Assembly: GCF_963675165.1 (NCBI RefSeq)
Contig: NC_087381.1
Location: forward strand, 744,001-808,000
Reading direction: 5' to 3'
DNA length: 64,000 nt
From: Halichondria panicea
Lineage: Eukaryota; Porifera; Demospongiae; Suberitida; Halichondriidae
Position numbers and translations under genes: made by a program. Of the stretch, positions 1 through 10,801 are shown in pieces (the stretch's first letter is position 1; every line of letters begins with the position of its first letter). The notes under the pieces were generated by a model. The model was not told the DNA's origin and ran no database searches. It saw only the letters and a program-made list of their open reading frames with translations.

Positions 1-722
1 TCTCACTCAGACTGTGTGTGTATGTGTGTGTGGTGGGTGGTGTGTGTGTGTGTTGTGTGTTGTGTGTGTCTCTTTGTAGTCTATAAAAGCCTCGAACGAA
101 AGACTATTGTCTCTGTCAGAGTAATTAAATTGTTGGCTGTTGACACTCAAGTCGTTAGCAGTTCTTTCTGAGTGATTAACAGTTTTATAAACATATGAAT
201 TCCGTTAACAGTGTACATGTACCTAGTACCAGGAGTGGAAATTCATTGGTCGATACAGATTCTAAACAGACGTAAATAATAAAGTCAAGCATGTATAATT
301 ATGTCAGCTAAACTTCATTAAGAGATTTTTTTTATGTACTGTGTACATACATGTACATGTTCAATATAAAAGTGAAGTTTTCTGTATAATTATTACAGTT
401 ATACGACTTCTTCCTGTTAGAATCCACAATACATTCCAGAAGCATTAAGTGTACTGATGCATCTGTCTAGTAGAACCTGTTAGTTGAAGTGAGGTGAAAC
501 CTTTACCTGTTGAGGCAGTGTCCTCTTATTGTAAGGTGGTTCTCTATATTTGCAGATTTATGTAGGAAAGGGAAGTTTAGGGACGGAATAATATTAAAGC
601 GTCTTTTTTTGTAGGGAGGTTCGTTTTATTCAGCGGGTTCTTTGTCAGGTTCACTGTAATTATTGTAGTTGTTCTTAATTGTCGGTTTAATTTTGTGGCT
701 TTTGGGGTAGAAGCCACGGTAT

Positions 723-777
<55 letters not shown>

Positions 778-1024
778 AATGTGTGTGTGTGGGTGTGTAT
801 GTGCAATGTGTGTGTGTGGGTGTGTGGGTATGTGTGTGTGTGGGGGGGTGTATCAAAGCTATTGGTAATGGTAACTAATGGTGACGTAAATATTGGAACC
901 CTATCAGTAATCCAATCAAATACCAGGAAGTTAAACTATGATGTCATTATCCCATGCACACACACAAAGACACCCATCCACCCACCCACACACACACACA
1001 CACACAGAGGCTAAACTAAAAAAA
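1..1024. other. 5' region upstream of the CCSER-like gene
   Basis: No coding exon is supported here. The stretch is AT-rich, with GT-rich DNA at 10-70 and a long (GT)n tract at 723-842. A CA tract ending in cacacacacag at about 1005 lies just before the first coding exon and looks like the acceptor of an intron in the 5' UTR, so a non-coding first exon probably lies upstream. No core promoter was identified. Confidence 0.5.
723..842. repeat. (GT)n microsatellite
   Basis: Near-pure GT dinucleotides with a few ATGTGCAATGTG interruptions. The open frames across it on both strands (Thr-His or Val-Cys repeats) are artefacts of the dinucleotide repeat. Confidence 0.95.
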
Positions 1025-4000
1025 ATGGCAACGGATGGCAAATCTCGTATCCCAAAATTCTCTTTTGGGTTCAGAAGAACTACTAAAGTCCAAGACGAAC
1101 CGAGTGCCCCCCTGACACTGGAACCCCCAAGTATCGTCCGAAGTGCCACGCCCACTAATCCCCCCGCATCTCGTTCAGCCGAATCATCTCCGAAAGTGAG
1201 CCGTTCCAAATCTCTACGGCTGCCACGCCCAACGAAATACGGGCTAAAGTCTCATTCCCAATCGTCCATTCCGGAACCAAATCAAAACAGGTATAATGGT
1301 GATAACGATTTAGTGCCGGATGTGAAATCTGTAAAATTGAATATTTCGCGGAATTCGTTATCCCCACGTGGGCGGAGTCTCACAGTTAGTGGTCACATGA
1401 GCTCATCGTCCAATCAGAGCAGTCGATCTAACTCTCCGAGTGTGTCCACTGCGAGTGGTGGTTCTGAGAAGCGGAGGCTTGTGCCTAAGAGTGATGGAGT
1501 GCAAAGCTTGAGTCAGGCGGATGAGGTCAGTGTTGCAGTTGATTGGGTAAAATAGCATGTAGGTTAGTTTATGGCCGTTCAAACTGTTGAGATTTGGCTC
1601 TTAGTTATTTTCATCAGACTGTTGCTAGTGCATGCAGTATCTTTGAAAGGCCATAACTTGTGTTACAATATTATCCAATTTTCTGAAAGCATAAAAGGAG
1701 CCATTGTGAGAGGGTTCAATCTACTTCATTGCATGGCTAATTATAGGCATCTAGTATGGTCTCTTTTTTGTTGCTATTAGGACTTGAAGGCATTCTATCC
1801 AAATTGTTAATAGATTCCTAACCATACACAGTGTGTGTGTGTGTGTGTGTGTGTCATTATTAGTGTTGGTGTTCAGCCACTTAGCTAGTGTACACAGAGA
1901 GCTGGTAGCCTGGACAGTGTGTCCGGTAGTTAGTGAACTAACACTGAAAACTAACAGCTGGTTGGTTACTGTTAGTCTCTGTACTATTATACATCACTTT
2001 ACTTTGTTCACTTTGTTTAAAAGTGCTTTTACATTTTACCAATTGTTAATAAGGTACTCTGTCCTTTCAGGAAACAAGTTTCCTCATTAGCGCCCGTATT
2101 ATAGTGTGTTAATTCATTTTCTATGTCCTGTGCTTTCATGTACACTTGTATCTGTCTAAGCTAGTTCTCACGTTTACCCCCACACCCCACACCACCCACC
2201 CCACACACATCACAAATTCACACACACCACACACACATACACACACACACACACACACAGGACGCACAGTTTGAGCGTTTCCAACGTCGCACGCAATCCT
2301 TCAATGCCACCAGACGATCAAACCACGCCCGTAGCGACTCTCTGGGCAACGGGGAGAAACTTGCCGCCCCTCAATTTGCACGCAATCACCCGTCCAGACG
2401 TGCCAAAACTCCAACGTCATCATACAAGTCTACAAGTAACGGGCTACAGATGAAGAAAAGCTCTGTGGGGGTCAGTGGAGGCTCTGTGGGGGGCGGTGGT
2501 GATAAGGTGGCCATCACACGGACCACGTCACTGGGGAAGGTGAATCGTATACAGAGAGCGGAGGAAGGAACGCCAACCAGCAATGTGAGGGGGCGTGTGT
2601 GTGGGGTGTGGGCGTGGAGTGTGTGTGTGGAGAGTTAGCTATTAATGCTTGTACACGTGTACTACGCAAGAGTCTCTTCAACATTGTAATAATTATAGAG
2701 CTACAGTAACTGTATGTGTATAACACACGCCATTAACAACATGTACATTGTGCCCTCCCTCCCCACCCACACACACGCCCACACAGCCACCGTCTCGTCG
2801 CTTCTCCAGTGATCCTAAAGGGAAGAGACCGTCTTCAATGGTTGGACGTAATAATACACCAGATTTGAACACTCTTGCTCACGAAATGACTTCAAACGAC
2901 CAATCAGAGTCCAGGATATCCCGCCCACCCTCCTCCAAGATCCCGCCTCCACTTCGATCACGCCGCTCACAATCGGCACTGGATCACCACCCACACGCCT
3001 ACACACGTCACACACCCTCACCCAGCGCGGAAGCCGTAACCTCAACGACGACCTCACAAGCATCGGGTTCAAACTCGTCCAACGAGGGTCCAGGGGTCAA
3101 ATCATACGAACAACCTACCATAGCATCAGCTGCTAAAATCAGTCGTCCAAATTCTTCAAATTCACAGTACAAAATGAGCAGACAGGGTTCGTTTGGTTCA
3201 CAGTCAAATTTATCGTCTGCTTCGGGCGATTCTCACAAGTACGAATTAAATAAGAAAAAATCGGTCACTAATTTAGACTCTATAGACGGAGGTGGTGGTA
3301 GCGGTAGAGCCACGCCCACTGGCGGACGGGGCACTCCGATTGGACGGAAGAAAGGACCCCGGGATTCGCTCGATTCGAGTACCGTATCGAGCACTACTGG
3401 CAAAGTGGGATCGGGACTTCCCCCTCGTACACCCTACAGGTGGGTGTGGCTAACTTTCACCACTCATTTAAACCGTATGAAAATATGCATTCTGTAGCTT
3501 TTAGGGAGGTCTGTAGTCCATTGTGATTTTGACTAAAACATATCAAAATAATACTTTCAAGATCGAGCAGAAATACTTATAGCTACATTGTTCGTACAAT
3601 TATACCTCCCACAGAGTTGCTCGTACCATAGTACCCCTCACATAGTTGTCCGTACGGTATAATTATACCCCCCACAGAGTTGCTCGTACCATGATACCCC
3701 CCTCGTCTGGTGCGGCTGGCATCAATGAGCTGGAGGGCTCTGTGCTATTGGAGGCGGATGACTACCTGAGAGTCTGTCACGATGTCAAGGCACTCAAGAC
3801 ATCGCTACTCAGACTCAAGAGGGAGATACAGACTGACGTGAGTGGGTGTGTGTTATGTGGAGTGGGTGGGTGGGTGTCATGTGATGATGCAGACAGACGT
3901 GAGTGGGTGTATGTCATGGATTTTGCATTAAGTTAGTGTGAGCTCCAAATATTAAAATGTACCTTACCCCCCCCCCCTACACACACACTCCTCACACACA

Positions 4001-5773
4001 CACTTGACTCCCACCACACACACACACACACACACACACAGTCCTCGAGTCCTATGGCCACGGGGGTGGGGGGTAGCAGTAGAGTGGGGCGGAGTCGTAC
4101 CTCCCCCAACACTGATGCTAGCGGCTCTACTCTGACTGACCTCAAGAAAAAACTTAAGCAAGTCACTTCAGTAAGTGCTACAGTGCTAGTGAGACCACTC
4201 AGTACTGTCCTAAGAACGCTTCTTATAAATATTAATTTTTATGTTGCATATCAGAGATGTGCCCACGCTGGTCGGTGGTGGTGGTTGGTACTAACCACCT
4301 CTAGACTCCTCTTAGGCCTAGTTTTAATCATGTGTGCTGAACTGAGATTGAGAAAATAGCCGCCACTTAAATGTATGAGATTCATAGCTAGGCATAATTA
4401 TCATTTCAATTTCTCATTTTCTCCTGCAGGATCGTGACAAAGCTCTCGAAGAAGTTGGTTCTCTAAAGAAAGATAATACTTCGCTATCGTCTAAAGTGGA
4501 CGTATTGACCTCTGACCTCTCGTCCCTTAAAGAAACCCACTCAAAACTAGAGGTGGAGTCCCGTCAGATCGAAGGTCATCGTGACATGCTCCTGGATAAA
4601 GTGGAAAGACTGCACGCAGACAATCACAAGCTGGAAAACAGGTGAGGTCAAAGGTTATGATCCATCTTCTCTATTTATGCTCTAGATATACACATAATTA
4701 TGGTCGAAATTTTCGTATATTTTGTATTAATTATTCTACCGCAATAGGTTCAACGTCATTATCCTGAGCTGTACCAATATTTAAAATACGAAACTTCTGC
4801 CCCCCCCCCCCCCCCTTAGGTTGATGTCCTACGAGAAGGCTAGTATCTACGAGCAGACAATCTCTGATAGCTGGTTGGACGAATTAGACGGCGACGAATC
4901 TCTGGCCGATATAGAGGAGGATGAAATGGTAACTATGGTAACTATGCAAATTATACCGTAAATTATCGCCACATTTTTAAGGGCGCAGATTGACCTTGAA
5001 TTTTTTTATGAATGTTGGACTCCGGTTGATTATTTGAATCTCAATATCCTCCTTGAATATTTCGCGCTATACGCACTCCAATAAGGAATATATATAGTGT
5101 ACAGTGAAATATAATTATGATGATGTCACCATTGTGTGTGATGATGCTGGATGATGTCTTAACTGTTGAATATTAGGTTTATTGGTGATTCTTTCGGCTG
5201 CCATAACTTGAATTCCGTGGATCCAATGTCAATTTTTTTAGGATTTTCTGAAAGCTTAGAAAAAAATAGTTCAAATGGTGTCATCAAAAATCATATTTGA
5301 GAGATGAAAGTATTTGCCAATTTGGCGATACCATGAATAATAATAGCCCATGGTCCAAGGCGAAAAAATGACAAATTAGGGCCCTGACAAAATTTTGGAT
5401 TGCAACACATCATTTGAAAGGTCTCTTTCTAAGCTTTCAGAAAATCAGAAAATTTTTGACATTGGATCAACGATACTGAAGTTAAGGCTGTTGAAAGATG
5501 TTCCACTACATCCAATAGTTCGGGGATTCTTTTAGCTGCCATAACTTGAATGCCGTGGATCCAATGTCAAATTTTTTAGGATTTTCTGAAAGCTTAGAAA
5601 AAAATAGTTCAAATGGTGTCATCAAAAATCATATTTGAGAGATGAAAGTAGGTGTGCAGTTCATTTCCTGTAACTTATAATTATTATTATTGTGTGCACT
5701 TTTATTAACTCTCCTACCCCCAATGCAGGAGTACGAAGGTCACAGTTCAGAGGTCAACGATCATATAACTTGA
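1025..5773 (+). CDS. CCSER/FAM190-like Ser-rich coiled-coil protein (8 coding exons, 710 aa)
   Basis: Exons: 1025-1525, 2261-2584, 2787-3439, 3678-3837, 4042-4170, 4430-4641, 4820-4928, 5729-5773. All junctions are GT-AG and the phases join without a stop, giving 2,133 nt. Residues 1-500 are low-complexity and rich in Ser, Arg, Pro and Thr. They contain SRIP (7-10), SSIP and SKIP, which fit the SxIP motif that EB1-type microtubule plus-end proteins bind. Residues 517-546 contain VKALKTSLLRLKREIQTD, which resembles the conserved C-terminal helix of CCSER1/2; CCSER2 (GCAP14) is reported to track microtubule plus ends. Exon 6 (about 590-660) is a heptad-rich coiled coil, and the C-terminus is acidic (DELDGDESLADIEEDEME). 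The start codon lies about 20 nt after a probable 5'-UTR acceptor. The exon structure is well supported. The family call rests on one short motif, so another Ser-rich cytoskeletal adaptor is possible. Confidence 0.7.
5190..5655. mobile_element. Inverted-repeat element, tgccataacttgaa family
   Basis: In the last intron of the CCSER-like gene. One arm (about 5195-5300) reads ctgccataacttgaattccg and continues through ttttctgaaagcttag. Its inverted counterpart (about 5400-5505) carries ctttctaagctttcagaaaa, and a second direct copy of the first arm follows at 5535-5650. The relative at 18018-18311 has the same two-arm layout. No coding capacity. Confidence 0.75.
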
Positions 5774-6624
5774 ACGCAGCTCTTAGACTATAATGTTCAT
5801 ACTATTTATACATGTTGTGCAATTAATTTAGCGTATTATTCGAATCATCTCATAATCTCATAATTATACCATGACGTGGTTTGTTCGTTGTATTTATTGC
5901 ATGGTGCTCTGAAATCTAATGTATACGCGTCTAAATTGAAATGTAGATATTGATATATTGGTATGCTCTAGCTTGAATTGTGTGCACGTGATTACTTAAC
6001 GAGTGTCGAGTGTTGCAAGCTGCGCTGTGCTAAAGCCATGTTATACTTTCGCTCAAAATGAATATAGTAGAGGGAATAAAACATTGGCCTTTATACAGAG
6101 GTGGCCTTTGTTGAGAGGTTGTTTTGTATACACACAAACTGTTCATTTGGGACCTGGCCGTTATAATATATAATTATAGCAACTGGCCTTTATTCGGAGG
6201 TGGTTGTTAACAGAGGTTCCACTATCTGGGTATAAATAGGCTGAAAATCTTCCTCAGTTTGGGTTACCTTAATTTTCACATGCATATAATTATATTATTA
6301 TATACTCATGCGCTGAATTCGAATCTTATACAGCTATATAATTATAGCTTATATATATACATGTAGCTAGGCTGTATTAGCTATGATTATAGTAAACCCC
6401 AGCTATGATATTTATCGTGCCATGCAGTAAAATATGCACACATAAATATATATATAACAATGTAATCAGCTGTTTAACGAAATCATCACTGCACATAATA
6501 TCAATTATATAATTATTACGTACATGGTATTGGTTTTAAGATGTAAAATAAAATGCTGCAGCATGTATGTATAGTGCGCAATAATTAAAGCATACACAAT
6601 AATAAAACACAATCACAAGTTATA
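5774..6624. other. Shared 3' intergenic spacer between convergent genes
   Basis: AT-rich spacer between the stop of the CCSER-like gene and the stop of the GPCR on the opposite strand. An AATAAA at 6075-6080 is a plausible polyadenylation signal for the plus-strand gene, about 300 nt after its stop. No AATAAA was found on the minus strand close to the GPCR stop. No other gene seen. Confidence 0.55.
6075..6080 (+). terminator. Candidate polyadenylation signal (AATAAA)
   Basis: Canonical hexamer about 300 nt downstream of the CCSER-like stop codon, on the correct strand. Not confirmed by transcript data. Confidence 0.4.
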
Positions 6625-8487
6625 TCATACTTGAGTTTCAGCCTTATTGCTATGGTTACAGCTAACAAGTTCGTCGTCACCGTTCCCATCAATATCTATA
6701 TGCGTGTCCCCCGTCACCGCCTGCTCAGCGTCATTAATGTTCACATGCACATCTTCTTGTTCTATTTCAGTTGTTTCATCTTGTATATGGATACCGTTAC
6801 CGTTGTTAAGCCCGTTGCTAGTAGTAGGAGGTAGAGTTATTTCTACAGGTGAATTCAACTCATTTTCTTCGAATTCGTCGTTTTCCTCTCGAATATGGAT
6901 ACCGTTGTTAAGCCCGTTGCTAGTAGCAGGAGGCAGGGTTATTTCTACGGGTAAATTTGACTCATTTTCTTCGAATTCGTCGTTTTCCTCTCGAATAATT
7001 TCGCCCACTTCCTCCAACCGCATTACAGCTGGTTCCGAGAAACGCTTGAGTACAGATTTCAATTGCACGCCTCCTTCTCTGTCCGGGCTAACGGAAGTAT
7101 TGTCCGTAAACGTTACGCTTCGTCCGACTTTTTCCATTTTTTTTATTTCTCGTTTCAACACTGGTGAAGGGGTGGTGCTCTGCTGACTCGTCATTTCGTC
7201 AACAAGAACGTCCTCCGTGTTCATAGTTGTAGTGTCGAGAGCCGCCTCGCGTTTAGCCTTGGCTTTGTCTGTGTTAAAGAACCTGATGGTACGTTTGGAT
7301 GTTTTCGTTGCACCGGAATCAATGGCTTGATTGGCACGATCTAGATCCGTGTCTCGGAATCGCAATTTAGTAGTTGATTTAATGATAGCGGTACTCGCTC
7401 TTCGTATCGATTTTTTGGCCCTGGTAACTTGATAACGCAAGTCTTTGACGAAAAACGACTCGATGATCGGATGCACCACAGGATTGGTGAGATAACAGAA
7501 CCACCCGAACACGTACACACCGTCCGGAATGCTCGAGGCTACCGTAAGTCCAACAACTCCAATAGAAAATATAACAGCAATCACGGGTGTCCACGAAACG
7601 CAGTTTGCTATGCAGAGGGCACCAAATACTTTCACGAGCTGATTTTGTTGCTGCTTGTGTTTTTTGTCCTCTGCTGAATTCGTTTTCAGCTCTGCATCGT
7701 TTCTAAAAGTCTTTTTTCGTTTCAAGTTCTTCTTGAGGAATTTGCTGACTAGACGATATGTGAAGACGTTCGTTATGCCTATGATTATGATCGGAATTAG
7801 CGCCTCTAGAGCAGCAAATACGACATAAAAAAAGTTATTCACAGATGATTTCAAATTTGTACCAGTAAATCGAGGAATACAACTGCCAAATTGTCGATTA
7901 AATTCATATTGTCCGAAACCAAGAAATGGTAGAATTCCGATTATAAAACTGACAATCCACGCGATACTAATGACGATCACTGCCCGCCACAAGCTCATGA
8001 GACGTTTATAACGTAGTGGGTACGTTAGCTGGATGAAACGATCGATTGAAAGAGCAGCCAAAAGATGAAACGACATGAAGACGAAAAACATGGTGCAAAA
8101 ACCGGCTAGATCGCACACGTTGCATCGTACAATGTCCGTGTACCCGAAAATGAACTCACCACCTGCTTGAGCTACGGAGCTGAATATCATCACCGTGACA
8201 GCGACTAATAAATCGGCCAAGGCAAGATTAAACAAGAAAAGATTTCCGGGTTCTTTCAGCAGCTTGTATTTGGCGAGATATGTGATGACAATGAAGAGGT
8301 TCCAAAAGAAGGCTAGCGCGAAAAAAATGGCGTAGATTGTGGCCAGAACGGGGGCGGCGCCTTGTAGCTCTTCGGTAATCTCCCAGTGAGTACGATTAGT
8401 GATGTTGAAACTACTTAGAGTGTCAGATGCAAGACAGTTGAAAGTGACGTTGGTCATTTCGTCCTCCATCAATTCGGATCCGTTCAT
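6625..8487 (-). CDS. Class A-like seven-transmembrane G-protein-coupled receptor (620 aa)
   Basis: A single uninterrupted coding exon. The N-terminus has sequons at N2, N13, N28 and N31. Seven hydrophobic segments lie between about residues 46 and 343. Rhodopsin-family landmarks are FWNLFIV in TM1, NLALADLL in TM2, Cys near 122 and Cys203 for the extracellular disulfide, DRF at 149-151 (DRY in most of the class), AW in TM4, WTP at 299-301 in TM6, and NPVVH at 335-339 in TM7 (NPxxY in most). Loop 3 is very basic (KKNLKRKKTF). The roughly 270-residue cytoplasmic tail is long and acidic toward its end, with two near-identical copies of a REENDEFEENE/PVEITLPP unit. The ATG sits 2 nt after ccctctgcag, so an upstream 5'-UTR exon is likely. 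Ligand and G-protein partner are unknown. Orthology to any named vertebrate receptor is not supported. Confidence 0.92.
   Translation of the reverse strand: MNGSELMEDEMTNVTFNCLASDTLSSFNITNRTHWEITEELQGAAPVLATIYAIFFALAFFWNLFIVITYLAKYKLLKEPGNLFLFNLALADLLVAVTVMIFSSVAQAGGEFIFGYTDIVRCNVCDLAGFCTMFFVFMSFHLLAALSIDRFIQLTYPLRYKRLMSLWRAVIVISIAWIVSFIIGILPFLGFGQYEFNRQFGSCIPRFTGTNLKSSVNNFFYVVFAALEALIPIIIIGITNVFTYRLVSKFLKKNLKRKKTFRNDAELKTNSAEDKKHKQQQNQLVKVFGALCIANCVSWTPVIAVIFSIGVVGLTVASSIPDGVYVFGWFCYLTNPVVHPIIESFFVKDLRYQVTRAKKSIRRASTAIIKSTTKLRFRDTDLDRANQAIDSGATKTSKRTIRFFNTDKAKAKREAALDTTTMNTEDVLVDEMTSQQSTTPSPVLKREIKKMEKVGRSVTFTDNTSVSPDREGGVQLKSVLKRFSEPAVMRLEEVGEIIREENDEFEENESNLPVEITLPPATSNGLNNGIHIREENDEFEENELNSPVEITLPPTTSNGLNNGNGIHIQDETTEIEQEDVHVNINDAEQAVTGDTHIDIDGNGDDELVSCNHSNKAETQV
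6790..7010 (-). repeat. Tandem duplication in the GPCR tail coding sequence
   Basis: Two adjacent copies of about 110 nt encode REENDEFEENE followed by PVEITLPP and SNGLNNG. They differ by few substitutions, so the acidic tail was expanded recently in frame. Confidence 0.85.
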
Positions 8488-8613
8488 GTCTGCAGAGGGG
8501 GTGTGGTTATAGTGAGTGTTGTGAATATTTTACATTTTTTATATTCATGTAGCTCACTCCAGTAGTTAATATGTACACACCCATACCCCCACACACACAC
8601 ACACGCACGCACG

Positions 8614-8682
<69 letters not shown>

Positions 8683-9780
8683 CAAAAAGATAGATTGTCT
8701 AACTCTACAGTGTACGTGTAAATAAAAGGGGGGATGCATGTAATTAAGCAAAGACAACTACGATACTGTGCATGAGTACACACCAAGTTGAGCATAATTA
8801 TTGCGCACACACCCACACACACACCCACCCAAAAAGGATGTATTACCCAACAAATGTATTGTCTAACTACAATGTAATGGGAGACGTAAGCAAGATACTT
8901 ATGATATACTGTGAGTACAACCTGGGGCCATTAGTCAGAGGAAGTAATCAATGAGTTATTATGATGTCACACTAAACACAAGCCATACAATATAATGTGA
9001 TCACAGTAGTCTGCCACATATGGCTATTCACATGTACACCACATGCACCCACTTCCCTTAGCAACATGAGCTATTACAGCTGAGAGTTGACCTCTGGGCC
9101 CTTTTACAGGAAGTGACGATATTCATGCGCAGGGAAGTAATGATATTCACGAGACGGGACAAGGGCTGGCCCTCTGTGTACACACGCACTCACTGGGGAC
9201 TATTATAAAAGATGTACCCACACTGGTGGGTGGTGGTGGTTGGTACTAACCACCTCTAGACACAAAAAATAGCATCACTATAATTATTATTATATATAAA
9301 AACAGCCACCTCTTAGGCTTATTACCATCACTAGGCAAAAAACAACCAATCTTTTAGGTCTATTTGGTTTTTGTGTGTGGAAGTGATTGGAGGATTGAAG
9401 GATAGCCATCACTTTGCAAAATTCTTGGGCTCTCTGATTATTGTATTGAAGCACAACATTGTACAACTAGAAGCCAGTGTCTTACTATTATTAGCAAGCA
9501 AGTTTATGAAAGACAACACTCTGATGTGCCGCTCACTATTAATAAAATGAATTTGCACACATCTATAAATTACTATGCAGACCCGGTGATAGCGTCATCC
9601 ATCGCTGACTGCGTACACTCCCTCATTAAGGAAACATTAGCATTCTAGGAATATCGTAAAGATGACAGTACATGTTGGCACTACAGAAATTATAACGAGT
9701 GCGTGGGTGGTTACGGTTCAGTAAGGTTCAGTGTACACAATACATTACACACTATTAGGTTTGGAGTATAATTATTATAG
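8488..9780. other. Intergenic, upstream side of the GPCR
   Basis: Probably holds the GPCR 5'-UTR intron and promoter. A CA tract (8592-8681) lies just upstream of the receptor. A short dispersed repeat, ggtggttggtactaaccacc, at 9232-9255 also occurs near 4275-4300. No convincing coding exon. Confidence 0.45.
8592..8681. repeat. (CA)n microsatellite
   Basis: Long CA run with ACGC interruptions. It probably lies in the 5'-UTR intron of the GPCR. The Cys-Val open frames on the minus strand here are repeat artefacts. Confidence 0.95.
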
Positions 9781-9789
9781 CTACAATAG

Positions 9790-9955
9790 CTACAGCACAG
9801 CGGGTATATTTCGAGGGTATACATTTTCACGTTCCCCCCCCCCCGCTGATTAAGCATGTATCACGAACATTTATACCCATGCACGCATGCGAAAGGCGCG
9901 AATTAAATCTATTCTAACGGCTACAAGGTTTTATACCCTCAAAATAATATATACA
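9790..9955. mobile_element. Degenerate taccgtatagcggg-family MITE
   Basis: Starts with cagcgggtatatttcgaggg and ends with ttataccctcaaaataatat, the same order of motifs as the better preserved copy at 10592-10801. The outer ends have decayed. Confidence 0.65.
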
Positions 9956-10591
9956 ACGGATTTACATGCATGTTGAAACATGCAGGACACAAACCAGCCC
10001 TTATGGCTGGATGGATGTAAGTACAATTTCCTAAAGCAGCTTCTTTCCTTAAACAGGAAGTGGATGATTAAGAGGAGCCAGACTAAAAGGGGATTCCAAC
10101 ACCATAAGATGTTATAATCTATAGGAAACACGATTAAACAAGCCAACTAAGCAAAACAAAACAGCACCCCCACCCCCCACATACGTAGGTCATGACCCCC
10201 ACGATCCCCCACATAGATGTATGTAGCCACTACCCCCCACATAGATGTACGTACAGGCCATGTAAGGGAATTATTCCCTCAGGAAGTGGGGGCTAGCTCT
10301 AACAACATGGATTGTGTCTGTCTCCACCCACTAGCATTACTTGCACCTACTCGGAATTTGACACAATTGAAAGGCTTTAATTTGTCTCCATACAACTCTC
10401 AGCTTGACATTATTGATGAAACCACACCACTGAGCTTCACACAAGTATAGCAAGAAACCAGAAAAGAATATTTATTCCGTGTATAGGAGGAATATAGGAA
10501 TACGTACATTGTGTGCATGTGTACAGAGTGAGAGGATACCTGGTATACTGACTGTACAGTGTTTCGTTCGTTTTAGTGAGACTATTATTAT

Positions 10592-10801
10592 ATACCGTAT
10601 AGCGGGTATATTTCGAGGGTATAAATGTTCGTGGTTTTCACTAGCTGATCAAGCACCTACTGCGAACATTTATACCCACGAATTTAATATTGCATGCATG
10701 CATGCATGCTAGAAAGGCTGCTATTCCGCCGCGAAAACCTTTCTAACGGTCATTCCGCGAAAGTTTATACCCTCGAAATATACCCGCTATATATACGGTA
10801 G
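10592..10801. mobile_element. taccgtatagcggg-family MITE, well preserved
   Basis: The left end ataccgtatagcgggtatat is mirrored by the right end atatacccgctatatatacg; the inverted repeats run for roughly 30 nt with a small indel. About 210 bp, no ORF. It serves as the reference copy for the family in this window. Confidence 0.85.

Noticed and set aside
626-1014. Open frames of Thr-His or Val-Cys repeats on both strands
   Set aside because: Translations of a (GT)n/(CA)n microsatellite. The same holds at 8484-8757, 17085-17338, 19688-20018, 22817-23029 and 38092-38598.
1571-2090. Plus-strand ORFs (69 and 85 codons) after CCSER-like exon 1
   Set aside because: Within intron 1, hydrophobic by AT-rich composition, no splice signals that fit the neighbouring phases.
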